Below the pieces are notes generated by a model that had not been told where the DNA came from, ran no database searches, and saw nothing but the letters and a program-made list of their open reading frames with translations. From Apiosordaria backusii (lineage: Eukaryota > Ascomycota > Sordariomycetes > Sordariales > Lasiosphaeriaceae): DNA of 64,000 nucleotides. Shown here in pieces: positions 20,339 to 29,737 of the stretch. Each line of letters starts with the position of its first letter. The first letter of the stretch is position 1. The stretch covers positions 1,426,001 through 1,490,000 of the forward strand of contig JAUKTV010000007.1 in assembly GCA_030549205.1 (NCBI GenBank), in the 5' to 3' direction. The position numbers and the translations under genes are program-made.

Positions 20339-21283
20339 TCATGGGCTTAGCCTTTCCAACTGCCACTTCTTGGTCCCATCCTCAGCCTCCACGAGGTCGT
20401 AGACAAGGCGATCATGTAATCGACTCTGCCTCCCCTGCCAGAATTCCACGCGCTCTGGGATAATCCTCAGCCCACCCCAGTATGGCGGAAGGGGAATTTG
20501 TTCAGTTCCCTCAAACTTCTTTTCTGCCTCCTTGACCCACCCCTCAAGCTGTGACCGCCCGTCGTCTCCTTCCTTACTCTCATCAGGCTTCAGCACAGCG
20601 CTTTGCTGGCTAGCCCATGCACCAATACGACTACCTCTTGCTCTGGTGTCATAGTAGACCTGGCTCTCCTCTGGTGTGAGCCTTTCCACTCTTCCCTCTA
20701 CTCTGACCTGCCTCTCCAATGGCTCCCACCAGAACACAAGGGAGGCCCAGGGATTGCCCGTGCTTTTCCCATCCGCGCTACCAAACAAATCCCTCGCCTT
20801 ACCGCTAGTTCCAAAGTTGCTGTAAATGACAAACCCCTTCGGGTCAAGCTCCTTCATGTACACTACACGAGAGGAGACACGGCCCGAAGGGAGTTGCGCA
20901 GTAGACAACGTACATGTCTCTGGATGAGAAATACCGGTCTCTGGAAGAGAGGCTTGCTGGAACCATGAATGAAACTGCGTAATGGGACTTTCCGGATCGA
21001 CGTCAGTCCGTTTGAGGCCGCCTAGGCGCTCAGCCTTGAGAAACTGAGCGGCCTGTCCTGGAGGACCTGTAGGACCTGACTCCAGTGGTCCCGGTGTGCC
21101 TGTGGGAGCAACTGTATAGCATATTAGTTGGGTTTTCTTTTGCGCAAAGTGCCTGGGGGTGTACTTACATATGAGCTTGTCAGCCTGTTTGGGATGGAGC
21201 GCCATTCTGTTGCTTGAACTGATGAAACGGGTTGCTCTAGCAAACACAGAAAAAGATGGCAAACAGCGGGCGCTGATGCGCAT
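20339..21283 (-). CDS. pdx3: Pyridoxamine/pyridoxine 5'-phosphate oxidase, 295 aa
   Basis: The enzyme makes pyridoxal 5'-phosphate (vitamin B6 cofactor) from the pyridoxine and pyridoxamine phosphates using FMN and oxygen. Exons are 21283-21169 and 21111-20339. The 57-nt intron (GTAAGT...TACAG) is a multiple of three and stop-free, so it would read through if unspliced. The FMN-binding core runs through GFVIYSNFGTSGKARDL and RQVRVEGRVE. The C-terminal substrate-binding motif EFWQGRQSRLHDR is complete. The first 27 residues are Arg/Ser-rich without acids, like a mitochondrial targeting peptide. A second ATG at residue 27 (MALHPKQADKL) would give the usual cytosolic form, so dual localisation is conceivable. 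Confidence 0.93.
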   Translation of the reverse strand: MRISARCLPSFSVFARATRFISSSNRMALHPKQADKLICKYTPRHFAQKKTQLICYTVAPTGTPGPLESGPTGPPGQAAQFLKAERLGGLKRTDVDPESPITQFHSWFQQASLPETGISHPETCTLSTAQLPSGRVSSRVVYMKELDPKGFVIYSNFGTSGKARDLFGSADGKSTGNPWASLVFWWEPLERQVRVEGRVERLTPEESQVYYDTRARGSRIGAWASQQSAVLKPDESKEGDDGRSQLEGWVKEAEKKFEGTEQIPLPPYWGGLRIIPERVEFWQGRQSRLHDRLVYDLVEAEDGTKKWQLERLSP

Positions 21284-21860
21284 GGAAGATGATATATGCT
21301 AAATGATCCTAGCGCTCCCACAGAAACCGGGCGTAGAAAGGCTGATGGCCTGATGCATCACCAAAGAAGCTAGTCGATGGTTGAAGAAGGCCGCCATTGT
21401 GCCATCAGCCGCCCCACTTGACCAATCGAGGCAGCTGCTGCGCACATGACGAAGCTGTCAGTCTCAATGCTCATGATGCTCATGAGATGGTGGAATTTGG
21501 AGCAGCTGATATTGTTCCAGGGCTACTCTGCCAGATTACCTACAAGCTCTATGAAGGTTACTGCCCTCAAATGTGTACACTCATGAAGTGCCCCTCAAAA
21601 GTCTGATGTCGTTGATTGATTACATTAGATAACGATAAGATCAAACGAGGGGTAGCTCCAACAATGTTTCCAAAGTGGGGCTGCCCAGCTCAGAGACCCC
21701 TGTCGGGGAATTCTCCAAGTGCCCCTCCACGTCAAGTATGGCCTAAGGTAGGTCAAAGACAATAATCCCATCCACCAGTCAGCACTCTCAACCGTAGAAC
21801 TTGAAGACTTCAAAACCCCAAACCCCTTTTCAGCTCCCCAAAATCAAAGAGAAAGAAATC
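21284..21860. promoter_or_regulatory. Divergent intergenic region between pdx3 and tap42
   Basis: The two genes point away from each other, so both promoters must lie in these 577 bp. A short frame at 21397-21606 has no features of a gene. I do not see a defined regulatory motif. Confidence 0.4.
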
Positions 21861-22988
21861 ATGGACAGCGAACCCCGCTCCCTCAAAGCCGTCTTCGCAG
21901 ACGCCGAATCTCAGCGCATCGCCCTCGAAACCCAGCCCTTCGTCCCCAACTCCCAAGAATACATCGATGCCATCTCCTCCGCCATCAAGAACTACCAAGA
22001 ATCCCTCCGCCTAATATCCCACCTCTCCCTCTTCTCCCCAAACGAGTCCCTCGAAGACCTCTCCACCTCCGACCTCCCCCTCCTCCTAATCAACTACCAC
22101 CTCGCCGAACTCAGCCAAAAACTCCCTACCCCTTCCCTCCCCGACCGCAAACGCATATTATCCTCCGCCCGCGACCATTACGAGCGCTTCCTCCACTTCT
22201 TAGACTCTTACTCCCTCCTCTCCCCCCAATCAACCAAACTCCTCGAAACCTACGCCTCCTCCCCAACCACCTTCAGCACAGCCAACTCCTCCGACCCAAC
22301 AACCCGCCGCAACGCCAAAATCGCCAACTTTCAAACCGAGAAAGCCCTCCGCCAAAAGCTAGAATACCTCCGCGCCCGCCCAGAATACGGCGCCTCAGAA
22401 GACGATGACCTCCCCTCTGGCGCAGGCGACGAGGAAGTCGTCAGAGAAGTCCACCTCGCCAACCTAGCCTATAGGACCCACCTCACCTTCAACTCCCTCG
22501 ACTCGCTAAACCGCGAAATGGAGATCCTTTCCATGGCGCCCCCCCAGCCACCTCCAGGTTCCCAAACTTCTTCTTCACAACAAGCGGAAGACGACCTCCG
22601 CCGCCGCAACCGCACCCAAGACAGCAGTTACTCCGACCGTCTAGACACGGTAAACCGTGCCTTGGGGTCAGGCAAAGGAGGACCGATTCTCTCACAGGCG
22701 GGGAAACCGCTACAGCCGTTTACGCTGTTGAACAACAGACAGGAACTGGCAAAGGGGGTGTTCAGATCGGGGCATAATCTCCCGACGATGACGATAGATG
22801 AGTACCTAGAGGAAGAGAGACGGAGAGGGGGGATCATCGAAGGGGGTGGGGAGGCGAGCGGGCAGGTCCCAGAGCCGGATGAGGATGATTATGAAAAGGC
22901 AGAAAAGGAAATGTACAAAGCTAGAGCGTGGGATGAGTTTGTTGAGGAGAACCCGAGGGGGAGTGGGAATACGATTAATCGGGGTTGA
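21861..22988 (+). CDS. tap42: TAP42/alpha4-family PP2A regulator, 375 aa
   Basis: TAP42 binds the catalytic subunits of PP2A-type phosphatases and links them to TOR signalling. It is a single exon. The N-terminal helical half (about 1-235) has the TAP42-like layout. The C-terminal part carries QPFTLLNNRQELAKGVF, then MTIDEYLEEE, and the highly conserved end KARAWDEFVEENPRGSGNTINRG (the final positions are split over 22917-22985). The chosen start is MDSEPRSLK, the first ATG; the open frame extends 20 codons upstream without another ATG. Length agrees with yeast Tap42 (366 aa). A flexible Pro/Ser/Gln-rich linker lies at about 225-250. Confidence 0.92.
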   Translation: MDSEPRSLKAVFADAESQRIALETQPFVPNSQEYIDAISSAIKNYQESLRLISHLSLFSPNESLEDLSTSDLPLLLINYHLAELSQKLPTPSLPDRKRILSSARDHYERFLHFLDSYSLLSPQSTKLLETYASSPTTFSTANSSDPTTRRNAKIANFQTEKALRQKLEYLRARPEYGASEDDDLPSGAGDEEVVREVHLANLAYRTHLTFNSLDSLNREMEILSMAPPQPPPGSQTSSSQQAEDDLRRRNRTQDSSYSDRLDTVNRALGSGKGGPILSQAGKPLQPFTLLNNRQELAKGVFRSGHNLPTMTIDEYLEEERRRGGIIEGGGEASGQVPEPDEDDYEKAEKEMYKARAWDEFVEENPRGSGNTINRG

Positions 22989-24053
22989 GTAAAAAGGGTG
23001 TGCATACAATCATGAGACATGTAAAGAAAAGAGAACTGGCTTGGCAGAAAGATGAATGGTTAGAATACCCATAGAACATACCGTACCAAATTCACCATGA
23101 CTGCTATATCGCTTGAAGGTCATTTCAAACTGGGGTTTATCTGGGCAATACTTCAATGTTAGACCACTCGGCAGTTTGAACCGTGTTTTCGAGTCCTATC
23201 ATGATGATTTTGTAGCGACAGAGTGCAATATCATCTTGCATGATACATACAAAGTACTCTTCAATATAATGTAAATATCACCGTCTTTCGAAGTAGCTAT
23301 ATATTCATTGAGCACTTGTCATTCTTATTCCGCTCTGTTACATGTCTTTCTCTTTCAAGTAGTATAGTCCAAACTTGCAAAGGGCGGATCTGTTCAACAC
23401 AGAATTGTATCATTTAGGTTCCCAACATTTGGAAAAAAGAGATGTATCATCTTTTGGAGGGAGCGCCAAATACTCACCACCAGACTCCTGCTTGCGACTG
23501 TACTATGCCATTTATTCCAAAGCTTAGATAACAATTAAAAACAAAGCTCCGCTAGCTCACGATACCTTTGTTTCAAAGCTTGGATAAGAATGAGAAATAA
23601 AAGCTCCGCTTGCTCATGATACCTGTTTCCAAGCTTGGATGAGAAAGCACAAATCAAGCTCCGCTTGCCCACAATATAACCTTCATCGATGCTCCGTGTG
23701 TGCACGTTAACTTTTATCAAAGCTAGGATGAGAAATAGAAATACAGCTGCGCTTGCTGACGACGCCCGTTATTAAAGCTCGGATGAAGTTCAGATGAACG
23801 CTTTCAATGTTTGTATTATTTTATTACATCTTGTGTGAACATGAAATCTAACAAATCTACGCTTTGTGTGGCAGTATTCCCCAGCGCCTTGCTAGAATCC
23901 GATAACCCTCTTATTCCCAGTGGCTTTTCCCACCGAAAAAAAAATGAAGAGAAATCCGCTGTCCAGAGTTTCTACCCTTGGGGTGACTTGTTTCCGCTGC
24001 CCTATCTATCCTTTCTAGTACAATACCCTACCATCCCATACCCTCCCTAAAAC
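22989..24053. other. Convergent intergenic region after tap42
   Basis: The stretch contains the 3' ends of tap42 (plus) and the 820-aa gene (minus). No gene can be supported. The 23518-23800 part is a degenerate tandem repeat, listed separately. Confidence 0.5.
23518..23800. repeat. Degenerate tandem repeat, period about 55 bp, five units
   Basis: Units containing AGCTTGGATGAGAA and AGCTCCGCTTGCTCA start at about 23521, 23577, 23632, 23721 and 23776. Spacings are 56, 55, 89 and 55 bp; the long interval carries an extra 34 bp. Units differ by several bases, so the array is old. It lies between the two convergent 3' ends and has no open frame of note. Confidence 0.75.
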
Positions 24054-26629
24054 TCAAAGTATGAAAGTAACATCGTCATCCTCCGCCTCCTCAAACCCAT
24101 CCAGCGTCGACGTCCCATCATCCTCATCCTCATCCAGGCTCATCGCATCGTCTTCATTGCTGACCGTAGCTGAACCCTCCGGTTCCTCAACATACATCGC
24201 CAAGGCCTGCCCAACAGCCTGATGACCCTCCGGCCTAGCAAACATGGCCGCCGCCCACTCCCCCTCATTCCCATCGCCCCCCTCAGTGAACCGATCCTCA
24301 CCCATCATCTCACTCGGCGCCGCCACAACCCTCCTCCTATTATCCGATATAATCCCGCCCCACTCACTCCCCCCCGTCTGACCCATTGCTGTTTGCTGAA
24401 CACTCACACTCCTCGCCACCGTAGCATCATCCAACTCCAACCTCCCAAATCCCAAATCAGACTTACTAACCAAGGTAGGTGCATACCCAACCGTACTCCC
24501 CCCCATCTCTGTATCCGCATCCTTCACTGTATAACCGGTATGATACCCCGGCCCAGGTTCACTCGGCCCCATCTCCGCCTCAGGAATAACCTCCTGAAAA
24601 ACACCCCCCGACCCATCATCCAACCCATCCGCCCAGATAGGCAAATACTTCAGCTCGTTCTCCTCCAAATTCAGCAACAAATGATCAGAAACAAAAAACT
24701 GAAACATGTTGCCATCCTGATGATTCAGCACCTGGTCAGTAAGGTGTTTGATCGAGAGGCTCAGCCCGGCGTGGAACGTAAACAGATTGAACGCCCCGCG
24801 GCGGTTGTTTTCCCTCTGGCACCAAATCTTTGTCAACTGCGCCTCCGCTTCAAAGTCGTTCATTCCCTTGACGAGCTCGTTGAACTTGTGCACGATGGCC
24901 TGGATCTGATCACCCTCGAAAAGGCGAAGAGTAAGCTGGACAAACGTGTCTGTATTCACGCTGAGGGCGTGCCAGAAAAAAGGTGTAAGCGCCTTCTGGG
25001 AATTGTCGAGCTCCCCATAGAGAGCCTGCATGGGTACGTGGTGCTTGGCGGGTATGTAGTGGCGCCGTTGAGCCTCGATAGTTTCCACCAGCTTGTCCTG
25101 ACAGGCGTAGATCGCCGTCGCTTGCCCATCAGCGTTCATTATGCTGTCCAAGCACTGGTGAAAGACGTGGACGAGGCCCTTGGTCAGTTTGGCGTACGCA
25201 AGCTTGAGTTTACCATTTCCAGATCGCTCAATGACATGCTTCATGGCCATGAGCCGATCCCACTCGGGAAGCCGGATGGGAAGCGAGTCGAAAACAGCGT
25301 CAGAATGGAGAAGCTGATATTTGGTCGTCATTTTCTCAACAAATGCGCGACCGGCGTACTCTACAGGATCAGAAGGCAAGTCACCGTAGTCGTCTCGGGG
25401 ACGCTGTACCCAGGTTTCCTTGGGAAGACGCGGCGACCGGTACTTTTTGGCGTAGTCAACCGCGGTTTCGCTGACGAGGATCTTGAAGGCAGCAGTCAGG
25501 ATACTAGGGATCTTCAGCGCATAGGCGAGCTCAAATGCTTTCTCGGGGCAAATCTCGGTGAACTTTGTGTTCGGGGGGGCGCTTAGCCACTGCGTCACGG
25601 GGTCAACCTGATAGTCAAGTCAGTAAGCGTGCCATCGGATAACAAATACAAAGATTTGTTGATACTTACAACAACCTGTGGTACTTCGAGATAGATGGCT
25701 ACTTGAGCGACGGTCCACATCCGAACTGCTGAATTTAGTAGCAAATCCTTACCGTTGATCGCTTGGAGAACACGCAAAATGGAAACGCGATGGCGTATAG
25801 GGCAATAATCCTCAAATTTGCGCAAGGATGGTACATGGCTCAGCTGAGCATCGTCATCAGGAACGATTCCCATAACGTTGCTGTCAACCTCCCACAGAGA
25901 AGCATCAGTAAGGCCTGAGAAGTACTGTTAGTAAGAATCTTCGCGTGTAAACCGACAAAACTTACAATTCTGGCCCTTGCAAATATCGTCATGTCCCATC
26001 ACCATGATAGCACCGACGGCGGAGTCTGCCAGAGGCCGCCTTCCACCAAAGAGATGGTAGGGATTGCTGAGAACAGGATCGGGCGAATAATGACCAGCGA
26101 GATACCAGAGCTTCACCATCTTGGGCAGCCAGAGTTTCGCAGTGAGGTCTGCCAGATCAGCTCCCTCGGTCGGAGGGGTGAAGTCCAGAACGTACTTGAC
26201 GCCGTCTGGCAGCTCTTGGACACCCAGCTCAGTAGCCAGTCGACGACGGAACCGCTCTTGAGCTCGAGGCCTAAACATATTGGTGATTTTGGTGGAATTG
26301 AGACGCATGAGCGCATAGTAGCTCATCCGGATCTGTGTATCCACCCATTGACTGCCATCGCAGGCTGTCCCCACGTAATCCTTCGGAAAAGTGACGAAGG
26401 CCAGGACTGAAGTATCTTCTTTATCCTTGGCTGGACCGGCGTGGCATCTGGTAGCCACGATGTCCATGAAATTCTGCTGCATGGCATTTTGAGTCGCGGG
26501 ATGAGGTCTTCTGTCAGGCTGGGGATCCGTGGGGCCAGGCTTTGGTGAGTCGGGCTCAACGTCCATGGGGACAGTACCGGCGATGGGACTGGGTGTCCTT
26601 GCCCAGTCGTCGATGTGTTCTTGCTCCAT
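24054..26629 (-). CDS. Unrecognised protein, 820 aa, 3 exons
   Basis: I do not recognise this family. Exons are 26629-25966, 25914-25670 and 25607-24054, with introns of 51 and 62 nt; both joins keep frame and use GT-AG. The protein has an N-terminal Pro/Asp-rich disordered leader (1-50) and a central well-folded-looking region (about 50-640) rich in Trp, Leu and aromatic residues, with blocks such as WLPKMVKLWYLAGHY and CPEKAFELAYALKIPSILTAAF. A C-terminal acidic low-complexity tail follows (about 640-820, ending EEAEDDDVTFIL). There is no signal peptide or membrane span. A CKGQNC pair near 216-221 spans the first intron; it is too little for a zinc-site claim. The gene structure and uniform codon use argue for a real gene, probably restricted to filamentous fungi. 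Confidence 0.85.
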
Positions 26630-28528
26630 GATGCTTGTCTGCTGTTAGATTCTGACTGTTCAAGCGATTTTGACGATTGAAGCCAGGAGAAGCAGCAAAG
26701 TGCAGTGCAAAGCTGACAACTCGATTGCCCTGCTCTGTGATGGTTTTGGACACAAAGAGAGAGTGAAAAGTCGATGCAGTCGTAAGAGCTTCGGAGAGTG
26801 ACTGAGCTTGTCAACAAAGCTTATGAATTGGAAACTACCCCGCCGCGTTTCTAATGGAGGGAAAGAACTCCTGAACCTGAATGCAAGACAATGGGCAAAC
26901 CGGAATGGCAGTCACCTCAGTTATTCAGGTGGCCTAAAAGCTGGGACAACATATCGTCCTCAGATGCGCGGCCTGCCCGTCATCAAGGCTCAGGGAAAGA
27001 GGGTGCCTCAACCAGGCAGCAGCCTGGCTGGTGCCAGTCATATTTGTACATATTAACCATCTCAGAAACAAAGATCTCACTGGATTCGTCAACTTGACGT
27101 TGAGTAGCTGCTGCACCATGCTACTCAGCCTCCAACAGCCCTATCAAGCTACCAACTTGACCTGTTGGCCCCCAAACTCGTCAGTCAATGTAACATGGAA
27201 CCGAACCTGCAGCCGTTGATCTGCACAGGCACAAAGCAGTGTGCATCACTTACTACAGCATCTCCCAAGCAAGCCGCAGAAGCCACAAATACTCAGCAAA
27301 TTACGTCCCTATCTTCGATGAGGCTTGCTCATGTTGAAGAATGGGTGGGGCAAGACGTTGAAGGCCTCCCCGCATTAGCTTTCTCTCAGCCAATCGGATT
27401 GCGTGTTAATTGCCTGACAGCTCCCATATCATCACTGGCACCCGCGTGTTGATGCTCTCCACCATCAAATCAGTTAGAACAATCGAGACGAGCTTTGGAT
27501 GTTTTTAAGAATCGACGAGCCTAAGAAACCAAAGTTTGGCATTATCAATGGTATGTCAATGCTTCCCACCCAATAGAGACATGGGTCACCATCAAACGGC
27601 ACCATATGACAGCCGCTGCCACTCAACCACGAATTGATGACGACTGACCACCCATCAGTCCTCGACCATCAACCACTAAATCTGACACTGTCCCAACCTT
27701 CAACCCCAATCATCACTTCAACTCTCACATATCATCTTCACTACAACCCATATCATTCAATCCTCTCTTCATCACAAACCCGATGCCCTTATCGCCAGTC
27801 TACTAGGTACCCAGTGTCACCCCAACCAACCCGACCTTCCCCTCCCTGCATATGTATGTACTATCCGAGACACTTCACGCAAAAAGCAACAACACCCAAT
27901 CCTCAACTTACCGACACGGCAACCTCCGAGTCATGTCATGCCATCATCATCCCAATGCCCCGCACCTAGCCTTACTTAAACCAACTTAATCTCACGTCCA
28001 AAACCACAGTGCCGTGACTGATGGTAAACAACTCTGATGTGCACAGTGCGCCACCACCTTAGGTAACAAGCCAAGCATTTTACATCCCCTGCCCAATCTT
28101 ATCACTCGCGGACAGCATCCAGAGCTACACTACACCAACTAGCTCCATGCAATGCAAGTGGTCGCGTGCCATTTCGCCCCCCGGAAGCTGCCCCTAGGGA
28201 TGGGCCAGACTCTCAACCTTTATCCATAGCTTGAATAGACACACCAAGGGGGGTTGTTTTGACATTCTCCTTCTCCTTTTCAACAATCTTTTGTAGACGC
28301 CTCAAATCACACTGTTTACTTGTCATCAGCACGCATTGGCCATAACGCAGAAGATAAGACCTTTGTTGTTGCTTTCCCCCTACATACTATTCCGTCACCA
28401 CTGTTTACATCATCATCGCATCCGTCTGCTGCTTCACCGCCCTCCCTCCACCTCACCTCCTCAAACCTCTTGTTCCCGTCCTCAACAACTATCTCTCTGT
28501 ATCTTCCAGACAGACTATCACATAAACA
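26630..28528. other. Intergenic region between divergent genes
   Basis: The 1.9 kb hold the upstream regions of the 820-aa gene (minus) and the 85-aa gene (plus). Short frames, for example at 27634-27969, are Pro/Thr/His-rich by composition and show no start or splice context. A C+T-rich tract from about 28260 looks like the leader of the downstream gene. Nothing else is supported. Confidence 0.5.
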
Positions 28529-28963
28529 ATGGTTTCCAACTCCACCATTCGCCCAGCTGCTGCAGCTACTTCTTCTTCTTCTTCTTCTTCCACTTCTTCT
28601 GCTCCTGCGATGAAGCGCGGCTTGAGGTATGTCTGCTGTCTCTTATCTCATAGATGCCTCACATGATAAATCCCTTCCCAATTCGGCAATGACTTCAACA
28701 ATCCACATCGCACTCTTCAACCCGAGATCAACACCCCCAACATTACTATTACTTTTATCAATTAGTTCTTTTCTGGTTCTGAAGGGGTGAAGACTGACAA
28801 CAGTGTTAGCCGCCACCCCCGCCTAGCAGCCGCAACCCTAGCCCTAACCCTCACAGCCCTCACCGTCCAGCAACTCTCCTCACGCGCCAGAGAGAACGAG
28901 TCCGCGCGGAAGAAGGAGGGAGATCTTTACGTGAGCGTGGATCGGAGTGGTGGGGGTATCTAA
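28529..28963 (+). CDS. Small single-membrane-span protein, 85 aa, 2 exons
   Basis: I found this by joining exon 28529-28626 to 28804-28963 across a 177-nt GTATGT...AACAG intron. The join keeps frame and the stop falls directly after the motif DLYVSVDRSGGGI. Layout: a Ser/Ala-rich N-terminus (1-27, encoded by a TCT microsatellite), MKRGLSVSRHPRLAAA, a hydrophobic span (about 46-58), a short Arg/Lys/Glu-rich stretch, then the conserved-looking Gly-rich end. A basic N-terminus followed by one short hydrophobic span suits a small mitochondrial inner-membrane protein, but that is inference. It is too short and split to appear as a long open frame. I do not know the function. Confidence 0.72.
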
Positions 28964-29737
28964 AACCATTTTTTTCACTGTGTAAGATGGAAGCAGAGCA
29001 CCGCATAGCAAAGCGTAACATAAATATCAGGGTTAGCAAATGAGCAAGGGGGGGGCGTGGTTGACATGAAGAATCACAGAATACTATTCCAGGTTTTTTA
29101 TCAGCACGGAGGCTGCTGTCAGAAAGGACAAGAAAAAAAAGAATATGGAAATAAACACGAAAAATGAAGCGAAATGCAAAAGAATTGGTTTCAAGGTCAG
29201 GAATAGGTGCTGCCGTTCAATCTCTGGTCTCTACCGGTTGTAAACTCTTGGGGAGTGAACAAGCAACAATTGAAAAAGCAAGACAAGACTAGTCAAGAGA
29301 TTACAAAGGTACGACTCAATGGGAAGTATCATTTCGATTAACAGAATATAAAAACATTACGCAATTAGGCAAAACGAGTCGCAGCCACAGATATGACATG
29401 GAACACCACAGAGCAGAACAGACAGACAACTCATCAATTAACCCCCCATCCACCTAGGTACACAAGCCAAATTACCGCCCCGAGATAGCCCGTCTCAAAC
29501 GGCCCATGCCATCCCATCCCATCACGATCATCACGATCATACACAACTCCCTTGAGCTAACTAAGAAAAAATGCAAAGATTACATTCAAAAAAAAAAAAA
29601 AAACGCCGCCCCAATGCTACACCCCAAGCCAAAAGCTCATACATGCTTGCAAAAGGAAACCGCCGCCTTCTCCATCCAGATCTTTTAAAGAACACTACCT
29701 CCATCCCAACCCATAGCACCCTATTCCCTCCGTGGTA
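28964..29737. other. Convergent intergenic region
   Basis: These are the 3' flanks of the 85-aa gene (plus) and the channel gene (minus). A 16-bp A run lies near 29588. No gene is visible. Confidence 0.5.

Noticed and set aside
24222..25586. 454-codon plus-strand frame opposite the 820-aa gene
   Set aside because: It is antisense to a spliced gene with coherent protein. The translation is Arg/Pro/His-rich by composition only.
27634..27969. 111-codon Pro/Thr-rich frame
   Set aside because: It is compositional (CCA/ACC/ATC-rich) and lies in the promoter region between divergent genes without neighbours in frame.
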